A stretch of 16,637 nt of DNA from Patescibacteria group bacterium (lineage in GTDB: Bacteria > Patescibacteriota > Gracilibacteria > JAHISY01): NCBI GenBank assembly GCA_018817365.1, contig JAHISY010000100.1, positions 1 to 16,637 on the forward strand. The letters run 5' to 3'. The translations under genes were made by a program, and so were the position numbers. Of this stretch, positions 1-5,053 are shown piece by piece. Every line of letters starts with the position of its first letter. The stretch's first letter is position 1. A model generated the notes under the pieces. It had not been told where the DNA came from. It saw nothing but the letters and a program-made list of their open reading frames with translations, and did not search any database.

Positions 1-50
1 TCTTTTCCCTCTTTTTAAAGAGGGAAGGCGAAGCACTCGCGTGAAAAACA

Positions 51-80
51 GTTAACCTGCCACCTAGGTGGCAGGTTAAC
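51..80. repeat. Perfect 30-bp palindrome
   Basis: The sequence from 51 to 80 is its own reverse complement over all 30 bases, centred on CCTAGG and ending in GTTAAC at both sides. No T-run follows it, so it is not a normal intrinsic terminator. It resembles the GC-rich palindromes at 921-940, 10098-10107 and 15585-15598 in being a GC-rich core in a spacer or insertion, but its sequence differs. A binding site or a mobile palindromic repeat are both possible. Confidence 0.8.
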
Positions 81-248
81 TCCACTCCGGCAGAGACGGA
101 GATTTGATTGAGGTGAAGCAGGGATTTGGGAAATTGAAAGCGGAAGCAGAGACGGAGATTTAAACAGCGAAGTCCAGCCATTCAAGATTTCAAGATTCCA
201 TGATTTATGTTTTACGATTGTTCTATGTTCCATGTTTCGTGTTTCGTG

Positions 249-254
249 TAAAAT
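249..254 (+). promoter_or_regulatory. -10 box (TAAAAT) for the membrane protein gene
   Basis: TAAAAT lies 8 bp before the ATG at 263. Transcription would start at about 261, giving an essentially leaderless mRNA. No clear -35 box is visible 17 bp upstream. The same box and spacing recur before purA, cysS and other genes here, which supports the call. Confidence 0.5.
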
Positions 255-262
255 AGTTTCCG

Positions 263-835
263 ATGCAAATTCTACCAACCTGGGATCTCTTCATAATTGT
301 TTTTTTCGCGATAATTCTCGCGTATTCTTTCATCGTCGGTCGAAATTCCACTTTGAAAATAATCATCGCGACCTACATCGCGATCCTCACCGCCGATGGG
401 TTCGGGAATATTTTGGATCGCTTCGTCCTCTCGGACGCGCGGCTACTCGAGACTCCCACCGCGCTCGGACCGGAGAGTCTCGTGATTTTCAAGATTTTAT
501 TTTTCGTACTCGTAATTCTCCTCATCACCGTCCGCGGCAGTTTCTTCGTGGCGATGGACCGTGAACGAAGTTTGATTTTGAATCTCGCCACCACCGGCGC
601 GTTCGGATTTCTTTCAGCCGGACTGATTATTTCGACAATCCTCGTTTACATTTCCGGCGGAGTTTTCGTGGGCAATGCGACGAGCGCAATCGGCGTGGAC
701 ATCACCGCCGACAGCCTCCTCGCGAAAATGATGACGGAAAATTACAATATTTGGTTCTCTCTTCCCGCAATTGCGTTTTTGGTAATGAGCTTCGTCGGCG
801 GGGAAAAAGATGAAGTCGAAATTGTCGAACCGTGA
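263..835 (+). CDS. Multi-pass membrane protein, weakly CvpA-like
   Basis: Encodes a 190-residue, strongly hydrophobic protein. Membrane segments are suggested at about residues 8-26, 31-50, 73-91, 105-130 and 162-178, with an acidic C-terminal tail (residues 181-190). The first 50 residues, an Asp after Trp in the first helix followed by a charged turn and a second helix, recall CvpA-type proteins, but the match is too weak to assign a function. The ATG at 263 is chosen because a TAAAAT box lies 8 bp upstream. The stop TGA (833-835) overlaps the ATG of the riboflavin kinase gene by one base, so the two are probably translated together. The shared operon does not by itself reveal the role. The call of an integral membrane protein is firm; any family name is not. 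Confidence 0.75.
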   Translation: MQILPTWDLFIIVFFAIILAYSFIVGRNSTLKIIIATYIAILTADGFGNILDRFVLSDARLLETPTALGPESLVIFKILFFVLVILLITVRGSFFVAMDRERSLILNLATTGAFGFLSAGLIISTILVYISGGVFVGNATSAIGVDITADSLLAKMMTENYNIWFSLPAIAFLVMSFVGGEKDEVEIVEP

Positions 836-1218
836 TGCATTTTTTTGGAAAAATAATTCGCGGGAGAGGTGCGGGCAGGCAGTTGAATTTTCCCACTTTT
901 AATTTTGAGATCCCCGAGAACCTGCCTGCCGGCGGGCAAGGTTTCAAACTCGCGGAAGGAGTACACGTTGCTCGAATTTCGTGGGATCTGAAAACTTTCC
1001 CCGCAATTTTATTTTTCGGTCGGCGAGAAACTTTCGACGACAAAAAAGCTCTCGAGGTTCACATTCTCGACGAGAAAATCTTGGAAGCTCCTGAATCCGC
1101 AAAAGTCGAAGTTCTCAAAAAAATCCGAGACGTGCGAAAATTCGCGAGCAAGGAAGAATTAAAAAAACAGATTGCGGCAGACTGCCAAAAAGCGCGCGAG
1201 ATTTTGGGAGTAAAATAG
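835..1218 (+). CDS. ribF: Stand-alone riboflavin kinase (flavokinase domain of RibF)
   Basis: This 127-residue protein matches the C-terminal flavokinase domain of RibF, which phosphorylates riboflavin with ATP to give FMN (EC 2.7.1.26). Visible family motifs are GRQLNFPTFNF at residues 14-24, with the PTxN metal/nucleotide motif at 20-23; GRRETF at 62-67, where the family usually has GxRPTF; LEVHILD at 73-79 with the expected catalytic Glu74; and the C-terminal helix IRDVRKF...EELKKQIAAD. The N-terminal FMN adenylyltransferase domain of bifunctional RibF is absent, so FAD would have to be made elsewhere. ATG at 835 is preferred over the GTG at 832 because it gives a TGATG coupling with the upstream gene. 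Residues 29-35 (NLPAGGQ) are encoded by a GC-rich palindrome and look like an inserted loop. Confidence 0.9.
   Translation: MHFFGKIIRGRGAGRQLNFPTFNFEIPENLPAGGQGFKLAEGVHVARISWDLKTFPAILFFGRRETFDDKKALEVHILDEKILEAPESAKVEVLKKIRDVRKFASKEELKKQIAADCQKAREILGVK
921..940. repeat. GC-rich palindrome inside ribF
   Basis: CCTGCCTGCCGGCGGGCAAG pairs with itself over 10 bp with one mismatch and one G-T pair. A partial inverted copy, GCGGGCAGGCAG, lies at 871-882. The palindrome encodes residues 29-35 of the riboflavin kinase, in the loop between the PTxN motif and the GVHVARI strand, where family members usually have a shorter loop (from memory of the family, not an alignment). It looks like a palindromic repeat inserted in frame. 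Confidence 0.6.
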
Positions 1219-1355
1219 ATGTAAATTTTCAATTTTCAATTTCTAAACAATTTTCAATTCACAAATTTTTCAAATTTAAAATTGTTTGAAAAATTATGAA
1301 ATTTAAAAATTAGAAATTGTTTGAAAATTAAAAATTAGAAATTGAAAATTATCTC
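1219..1355. repeat. AT-rich inverted/tandem repeat spacer before murE
   Basis: This 137-bp gap consists almost wholly of short A/T-rich units of the form TTTTCAA and their complements. The left half carries TTTTCAA units and the right half the complementary TTGAAAA units. A 15-bp perfect inverted repeat joins the two ends (1232-1246 and 1335-1349). No promoter, Shine-Dalgarno site or gene stands out. The region could fold into a long, weak hairpin in the transcript linking ribF to the Mur ligase gene. Confidence 0.7.
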
Positions 1356-2663
1356 TTGCTTACCTTCTTTCGAAAAATCGTCTCCCCGACCAACCCTCTC
1401 CGCCTCGCGTGGCATTTTTTGTGGGATTTTGCTGCCACGATTTTTTACCGCTTCCCGAGTCGAGAAATCACGGTCATCGGCGTGACCGGCACGAATGGCA
1501 AAACCACGACCGCAAATTTGATTGCTAAAATTCTCGAAGCGAACGGCGAACGCGTCGCGCTGGCGACGACGATTAATTTTCAAATCGCGGAAAAAAAATG
1601 GGACAACCTCACAAAAATGACCTCGCTCGGTCGCGGCGGCGCGCAAAAATTTTTGCGGCAAGCAGTGGACGCCGGCTGCAACTACGCCGTGCTGGAAATT
1701 TCCTCGCACGCGCTCATTCAACATCGCGTGTGGGGAGTGAATTTCAATGCGGCGATTCTCACGAATATTACGCACGATCATCTCGATTTCCACGGCAGTC
1801 TCGAAGATTACATCGCGGCGAAAGAGTTGCTTTTTTGGCAGCTCGCGAAGAATCGCGAGAGCGGCGAGAAGATTGCGATCCTGCCGGCGGAGGATGCGAA
1901 TGTCGAACATTTTTTGCGGATTCCGGAAATCGGAATAATTACTTTCGGCTTTAAAAAAGGAGATTTAAAAGCGGAAAACTTGCGAATACGAGAGCATTCG
2001 CAGAAATTCGAGGTGATCGGAATGGAAGAAAAATTCGAGATTGAAACAAAACTGCTCGGTAATTTTAACGTGGCGAATATTCTCGCCGCGGTCGCGCTTG
2101 CGCTCGCGCTGAAAATTCGACCGAGCGTGATTCGAAAAGTTTTTAGAAAACTCAAACCGCTGCCGGGTCGGCTGGAACCGATCGAAGCGAAACAGCCATT
2201 TCGAGTGATTGTCGATTTCGCGCATACTCCCGATGCGCTCGAAAAATTGTTGCGGACTTTCCGCGCCGTGACGGAGGGACGGGTGTGGCTTGTTTTCGGC
2301 GCGACCGGCGAGCGCGACCGCGCGAAACGACCGATCATGGGAGCGATCGCGAGCCGCCTCGCAGATGAAATCGTGCTGACTTCAGATGATCCATTCGATG
2401 AAAATGCTGAGAAAATAATTTTTGAGGTGCGCGAGGGAATTCCACGAAAAGAGGGCGAGGGATTTTTGAGTGAAGTCGATCGAAAAAAAGCGATTCGTTT
2501 CGCGCTCGAAAACGCGCAAAAAAACGACACTGTTCTGATCACGGGAAAGGGTTGCGAGCAATTTCAGGTCGTGGGAAATCGAAAAATTCCGTGGGATGAC
2601 CGGCAGATTGCGAGGAAGATTTTGGAAAAGCGATTCACAAAATTACCTCATAAAAAACGGTAA
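1356..2663 (+). CDS. murE: MurE-like Mur ligase (UDP-MurNAc-dipeptide:amino acid ligase type)
   Basis: 435 residues. Mur ligases add amino acids to UDP-MurNAc-peptide in the cytoplasm using ATP; MurE adds the third residue. Motifs in order: ATP loop GVTGTNGKTTT (42-52), EISSHAL (114-120), THDHLDFHG (139-147), YIAAKELLF with the likely carbamylated Lys156, LGNFNVAN (234-241), LPGRLEPI (269-276), VDFAHTPDALE (286-296), FGATGERDRAKRPIMG (314-329), and ITGKGCEQ (395-402; usually GKGHE). Only about 41 residues precede the ATP loop, against about 100 in typical MurE, so most of the N-terminal UDP-binding domain is missing and is replaced by a hydrophobic segment. The diaminopimelate signature DNPR is replaced by DDPF (345-348), so the third amino acid is probably not recognised as in E. 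coli. The TTG at 1356 is the only usual start codon after the in-frame stop at 1329. Confidence 0.88.
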   Translation: MLTFFRKIVSPTNPLRLAWHFLWDFAATIFYRFPSREITVIGVTGTNGKTTTANLIAKILEANGERVALATTINFQIAEKKWDNLTKMTSLGRGGAQKFLRQAVDAGCNYAVLEISSHALIQHRVWGVNFNAAILTNITHDHLDFHGSLEDYIAAKELLFWQLAKNRESGEKIAILPAEDANVEHFLRIPEIGIITFGFKKGDLKAENLRIREHSQKFEVIGMEEKFEIETKLLGNFNVANILAAVALALALKIRPSVIRKVFRKLKPLPGRLEPIEAKQPFRVIVDFAHTPDALEKLLRTFRAVTEGRVWLVFGATGERDRAKRPIMGAIASRLADEIVLTSDDPFDENAEKIIFEVREGIPRKEGEGFLSEVDRKKAIRFALENAQKNDTVLITGKGCEQFQVVGNRKIPWDDRQIARKILEKRFTKLPHKKR

Positions 2664-2732
2664 AAGCGCGGTCGAAAGCAACGCCAGCACCACGATGATC
2701 ACGAAGATTTTTTGGGTGAATTTCTTTTTCAT
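2643..2732 (-). CDS. 29-residue membrane peptide coupled to leuB
   Basis: A short frame starting at ATG 2732 encodes 29 residues: a basic start (MKKKFTQK), one hydrophobic helix (about residues 9-28) and a final Arg. Its ATG overlaps the TGA stop of leuB in an ATGA arrangement, the classical sign of translational coupling, which supports a real gene. Its 3' end overlaps the convergent end of the Mur ligase gene by 21 bp. No function can be given. It could be a small membrane protein of unknown role or, less likely, a chance frame. Confidence 0.6.
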   Translation of the reverse strand: MKKKFTQKIFVIIVVLALLSTALLPFFMR

Positions 2733-3889
2733 GCGAGAATATTTTTAACAATCGAATCTCCCATCTCAGCAGTGGAAACTTTTTGCTCGCCGGCAGAACC
2801 GGTGAAAATGTCCGCGGTTCGCAGACCGTTTTCGAGAGTTTTGAGAATCGCATTTTCAATCGCAGAAGTTGCATCTCCCTCCTCGAAACTCATCTCAAGC
2901 ATCATCCCCACACATCGAATTTGCGCGATGGGATTCGCGATTCCTTTTCCGGCAATATTGGGAGCCGAACCGCCCATCGGTTCGAAAAGTCCCATCCTTT
3001 TAATCCCCGAGATATCTCGGGAGTTAATTCCATTGATCGAAGCGGAAGCTTGCAACCCGATTGATCCGGAAATTTGCGCCGCCTCGTCAGAAAGAATGTC
3101 GCCGAAAAGATTGCCTGCAAGAACGATGTCGAAATCATTCGGCCGAACGAGAATCTGCATCGTCGCGTTGTCGATGTAGAGATGGTCGAGTTCGATTTCG
3201 GGAAATTCTTTTTCGTGAATTTCTTCGACGATTGAACGCCAAAATTGCGAAGTCGCGAGTACGTTTGCTTTGTCCACGTTCGTCACTTTTTGCCGGGAAT
3301 TTCGAGCGAGCTCGAACGCGACGCGCGCGATTCGTTGAACTTCATTTCGATGGTAAATCATCAAATCACTCGCGAAATCTTTTTCTGATTTTTTTTCGCC
3401 GAAATAAACATCGCCCGTCAATTCTCGAACGACGGTGAACGCAAAACCGTCGCCGATAATCGAGGGCTTCAACGGAGAGGAATTCTTCAACATCGGCAAA
3501 ACACCCGCCGGTCGAATATTCGCAAAAAGATCAAAATGTTTCCGCAGCGGCAGCAACGCGCCGACTTCCGGTCGCTTTTCCGGCGGGAGAGAATTCCATT
3601 TTTCACCGCCGACCGAACCAAAAAGAATCGCGTCAGACTCTTCGCAGATTTTCAAAGTTTCAGCTGGAAGGGCTTCGCCAAACGAATCAATCGCCGCGCC
3701 GCCGACCAAACTTTCTTTCAGCTCAAACTCGATTTTGAATTTCTCGGAAACCGCCGCGAGAACTTTTTTGGCTTCCGTCATTACTTCCGGACCGATGCCA
3801 TCACCGGCAAGAATCGCAATTTTGCGAAGCTTTTTGGCGGAGTCCGCCGTAGCTTTATGCGAAGGTGGATAATTTTTTAGAGAAGGCAT
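2729..3889 (-). CDS. leuB: 3-isopropylmalate dehydrogenase
   Basis: 386 residues. LeuB oxidises and decarboxylates 3-isopropylmalate to 2-oxoisocaproate with NAD+ in leucine synthesis (EC 1.1.1.85). Visible motifs: GDGIGPEV (29-36); substrate arginines in LRKHFDLFANIRPA (R116, R126) and VVRELTGDVYFG (R155, Y162); NVDKANV with Lys207; metal-binding aspartates in YIDNATMQ (D240) and FGDILSDEA (D264, D268); and the nucleotide loop GGSAPNIAGKGIANP (306-320). The ELTG.VYFG motif favours LeuB over isocitrate dehydrogenase. The loop has Asn311 where NAD-dependent enzymes usually have Asp. ATG 3889 is preferred to the TTG at 3937 because a TAAAAT box lies 10 bp upstream and the core homology starts only at residue 21. 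No leuA, leuC or leuD lies nearby, so the gene is an orphan. Its stop overlaps the small peptide gene. Confidence 0.93.
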   Translation of the reverse strand: MPSLKNYPPSHKATADSAKKLRKIAILAGDGIGPEVMTEAKKVLAAVSEKFKIEFELKESLVGGAAIDSFGEALPAETLKICEESDAILFGSVGGEKWNSLPPEKRPEVGALLPLRKHFDLFANIRPAGVLPMLKNSSPLKPSIIGDGFAFTVVRELTGDVYFGEKKSEKDFASDLMIYHRNEVQRIARVAFELARNSRQKVTNVDKANVLATSQFWRSIVEEIHEKEFPEIELDHLYIDNATMQILVRPNDFDIVLAGNLFGDILSDEAAQISGSIGLQASASINGINSRDISGIKRMGLFEPMGGSAPNIAGKGIANPIAQIRCVGMMLEMSFEEGDATSAIENAILKTLENGLRTADIFTGSAGEQKVSTAEMGDSIVKNILA

Positions 3890-3899
3890 TTCGAGCGTG

Positions 3900-3905
3900 A
3901 TTTTA
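3900..3905 (-). promoter_or_regulatory. -10 box (TAAAAT) for leuB
   Basis: Read on the - strand, TAAAAT lies 10 bp before ATG 3889, placing the start of transcription about four bases ahead of the codon. No good -35 box is seen. It supports the shorter LeuB start and fits the near-leaderless pattern of the window. Confidence 0.45.
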
Positions 3906-4067
3906 CCCCAAAAAATTCCTTCTTTCGAATTCTGCAATTACAAAAAACCCTCCGACAAAGACCGTAACAAAGTCGCCCTTTCGCTCCGCGAGATGGCAAT
4001 CCTTTCATCATGAAAATCACGATTCAGACAACTAGCAATCCCGCTAAAAAAATCTAAACACAAGAAA

Positions 4068-4141
4068 GAGCCGCCGAAAACGAGATTGTGCAAAATGAAT
4101 TGCGACTCCTTCCCGGCGGCTTATTTAAGCCGCCTTTTTTT
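4068..4141 (+). ncRNA. Possible small + strand RNA with two competing hairpins
   Basis: GAGCCGCCG (4068-4076) can pair with CGGCGGCTT (4114-4122, one G-U), enclosing smaller helices GAG/CTC (4082-4084 region with 4106-4108) and GCAA/TTGC (4090-4093 with 4100-4103). The 3' arm of this helix is also the 5' arm of the intrinsic terminator at 4115-4141, so the two structures exclude each other, as in attenuators. No coding frame on this strand leads into it and no gene lies downstream in the same direction. Either a small RNA starts somewhere in 3940-4070, or an antisense transcript ends here. No clear promoter was found, so this is a proposal. Confidence 0.3.
4115..4141 (+). terminator. Intrinsic terminator reading rightwards
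   Basis: GGCGGCTT (4115-4122) and AAGCCGCC (4127-4134) form an 8-bp GC-rich stem with a four-base loop, followed by seven T (4135-4141). On the - strand no T-run follows, so it acts only on + strand transcripts. It lies exactly at the 3' end of the leftward 117-residue gene, whose TAA is in the loop and stem. The gene it serves is not evident. Confidence 0.8.
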
Positions 4142-4474
4142 GATTTTAATAAATTTGCCCTTACGAATAAGGACAAAGTTATGTTTCAACTTCAAGGGAA
4201 AATGGTCTCTGTCTCTGTCAGGATATACATGACCTAGACAGAGAGGTTTTAGTGGTGACCTTGATTTCTGTATGTACCACTTCCCCTGCTCTTCCGTCGA
4301 CAGACGAAAGAGCCTCTCCTGTCCACCAAATCGCGACGCGGAACAGAGGCTCCCCCCACGCCGCGGATCTCTTGACTGAGAGAAATAAGTCCCCCATGCA
4401 ATCTTGACCAAGAGTCCAAGAACCGCGAGGAGAGCGACCGCCAGTACCGCCAGTATTATTATCTTTATGGTCAT
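4121..4474 (-). CDS. Membrane-anchored basic protein, unknown function
   Basis: 117 residues from ATG 4474. A near-perfect Shine-Dalgarno site, AAAGGAGG (4480-4487), lies 5 bp upstream, and a sigma70-type promoter sits at 4601-4629. Residues 4-27 are one strongly hydrophobic helix; the rest is hydrophilic and basic, with DPRRGG, DRDRDH and a Lys/Arg-rich tail (KFIKIKKRRLK). No family is recognised. Codon use (ATA, CTC, AGG, GGG frequent) differs from the neighbours, which favour GAA, AAA and CGC/CGA, and no other gene here has such a strong ribosome site, so recent transfer is plausible. The mRNA is packed with hairpins (4157-4413). The stop codon lies within the hairpin of an opposing terminator. 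The hydrophobic N-terminus looks truly coding; the remainder could instead be a structured RNA that happens to stay open. Confidence 0.55.
   Translation of the reverse strand: MTIKIIILAVLAVALLAVLGLLVKIAWGTYFSQSRDPRRGGSLCSASRFGGQERLFRLSTEEQGKWYIQKSRSPLKPLCLGHVYPDRDRDHFPLKLKHNFVLIRKGKFIKIKKRRLK
4157..4413 (-). other. Chain of local hairpins in the - strand transcript
   Basis: Successive stems, in + strand coordinates: 4158-4163/4168-4173 with a UUCG-type loop on the - strand; 4213-4222/4233-4243 (10 bp, one bulge); 4251-4256/4276-4281; 4288-4298/4303-4313 (11 bp, four-base loop); 4312-4317/4345-4350; 4368-4372/4379-4383; and 4402-4405/4410-4413. In two stems the only irregular pair is G-U when read as - strand RNA but C-A when read as + strand RNA, so the - strand appears to be the folded one. 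This is unusual for a plain coding sequence. Confidence 0.5.
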
Positions 4475-4484
4475 AACTTCCTCC

Positions 4485-4570
4485 TTTGTTGAGGCGGCTT
4501 CAGAAATCTGAAAACCGCCGATTAAAAAATTAATAGCCGTTTTCAAAAATTTCTGAAAGACCTCAACAAA
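4485..4570 (-). promoter_or_regulatory. 5' leader with mutually exclusive hairpins at the ribosome site
   Basis: In the leader of the 117-residue gene, 4561-4570 pairs with 4485-4494 (10 bp) and 4549-4557 with 4499-4507 (9 bp), forming a long stem whose base takes in the first bases of the Shine-Dalgarno sequence (4480-4487). A local hairpin, 4493-4504 with 4507-4519, uses the same 3' arm and would leave the ribosome site free. Such a switch could control translation by a ligand, temperature or an RNA. It matches no riboswitch class I know. Confidence 0.5.
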
Positions 4571-4600
4571 TTCCGTGATTTCAAAGAACGAATCGTATTT

Positions 4601-4629
4601 ACTTTAAGTCTTTCTTTTTCATTTGTCAA
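4601..4629 (-). promoter_or_regulatory. Sigma70-type promoter for the 117-residue gene
   Basis: Read on the - strand: TTGACA (4624-4629), 17-bp spacer, TAAAGT (4601-4606). The -35 box is perfect and the -10 box matches four of six positions. Transcription would start near 4594, giving a leader of about 120 nt, in contrast to the short leaders elsewhere in the window. Confidence 0.7.
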
Positions 4630-4694
4630 CATTCTAACTTTTTTGAAAAAACTAACCCTCAGCCTTTTCTCAGACATCGAAACCGTTAATTCCA

Positions 4695-4722
4695 CTTTCT
4701 ACCCTCTACTTTCTACTTTCTA
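4695..4722. repeat. Four 7-bp tandem units
   Basis: CTTTCTA, CCCTCTA, CTTTCTA, CTTTCTA in a row, ending 4 bp before the 3' end of the damaged tRNA-Val copy. It belongs to the 7-bp-period repeat class seen throughout the window. Confidence 0.8.
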
Positions 4723-4726
4723 AATC

Positions 4727-4790
4727 TGGTGGGTTTGAGAGGATTCGAACCTCTGACCTTCCCGATGTCCATCGGGACGCTCTAACCAGC
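4727..4790 (-). pseudogene. Broken tRNA-Val copy (original anticodon probably GAC)
   Basis: The 3' acceptor strand with CCA, the complete T arm, the variable loop and half of the D arm are present and nearly identical to the tRNA-Val next door (34 of 35 bases across 4725-4759 versus 4901-4935). The anticodon stem is intact (4760-4764/4773-4777), but the loop has eight bases, ATGGACAT on the - strand; removing one G gives a normal loop with anticodon GAC. Beyond 4790 the 5' D stem and acceptor strand are replaced by unrelated sequence, so no acceptor stem can form. A decayed tRNA gene is the best reading. An integration scar or an assembly error cannot be excluded. Confidence 0.7.
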
Positions 4791-4902
4791 CAAATCAAAA
4801 GACTCCAATTTAATTCTTGAATCGAGAATTATTTGGAAATTGAGATTTGAAAATTGGAAATTGAACCAGCTAATTTATTTCAACATTCTTCGAAACAGAA
4901 TC

Positions 4903-4979
4903 TGGTGGGCTTGAGAGGATTCGAACCTCTGACCTCACGCGTGTGAAGCGCGCGCTCTAACCAACTGAGCTACAAGCCC
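4903..4979 (-). tRNA. tRNA-Val, anticodon CAC
   Basis: A full cloverleaf reads on the - strand: acceptor GGGCTTG/CAAGCCC, D arm with GCTC/GAGC, anticodon stem CGCGC/GCGTG with loop TTCACAC (anticodon CAC, reading GTG codons), variable AGGTC, T arm AGAGG-TTCGAAT-CCTCT, and an encoded CCA at 4903-4905. It lies between the damaged tRNA copy and purA, all on the same strand. Confidence 0.95.
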
Positions 4980-4988
4980 GAATAGTTT

Positions 4989-5051
4989 GTAGTCGGTAGT
5001 GGGTAGCCTGTAGTTTATAAAAAATCTACCATCTACAATCTACCTACTACC
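4989..5051. repeat. Two opposed blocks of 7-bp repeats
   Basis: Four GTAGnnn units (4989-5016) are followed, after 7 bases, by four units containing CTAC (5024-5051). Because GTAG and CTAC are complementary, the two blocks form an imperfect inverted repeat over about 20 bp (around 4985-5005 and 5039-5057), reaching into the last codons of purA. It may act as a hairpin at the end of the purA mRNA, but no T-run follows in that direction. Confidence 0.75.
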
Positions 5052-5053
5052 GG

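Larger units (their letters stand above)
1..262. other. Repeat-rich spacer, no gene seen
   Basis: No convincing coding frame is visible on either strand. The stretch holds a 10-bp inverted repeat (5-14 and 17-26), a perfect 30-bp palindrome (51-80), a 16-bp direct repeat (90-105 and 146-161, sequence gcagagacggagattt), and an imperfect T/G-rich tandem tract from about 181 to 246. That tract ends in three 7-bp units (226-246). The inverted repeat at 5-26 is not followed by a T-run on either strand, so it does not look like a terminator. Confidence 0.6.

Noticed and set aside
5..26. Inverted repeat TTCCCTCTTT / AAAGAGGGAA as a terminator
   Set aside because: No T-run follows the stem on either strand.
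232..1043. Alternative frames overlapping the first two genes (for example 232-564 + and 702-1043 -)
   Set aside because: They are Arg/Ser/Pro-rich shadows of the real genes and lack starts with supporting signals.
1808..2542. Long - strand open frame inside the Mur ligase gene
   Set aside because: It is an antisense shadow caused by the biased codon use of the ligase; its product is low-complexity Ser/Arg/Phe-rich sequence.
3435..3872. + strand open frame antisense to leuB
   Set aside because: It mirrors LeuB codons, has no promoter or ribosome site, and has a biased composition.
3877..4011. A 44-residue - strand frame overlapping the leuB start, starting with two ATG codons
   Set aside because: It could be a leader peptide, but it has no run of leucine codons, is rich in Cys and Arg in a way typical of shadow frames, and has no ribosome site or promoter.
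4491..4520. GC hairpin before the 117-residue gene as a rightward terminator
   Set aside because: The stem is followed by GATTAAAAAATTAATAG on the + strand and by the ribosome site on the - strand, with no T-run in either direction.
4115..4600. Known structured RNAs (RNase P RNA, tmRNA, SRP RNA) in the hairpin-rich region
   Set aside because: The conserved blocks of these RNAs (for example GAGGAAAGTCC, the tmRNA tRNA-like ends, the GGAAGCAGCC loop) are absent on both strands.
4727..4803. Functional tRNA with an eight-base anticodon loop
   Set aside because: The 5' acceptor strand and the 5' half of the D stem are missing, so no cloverleaf can form.
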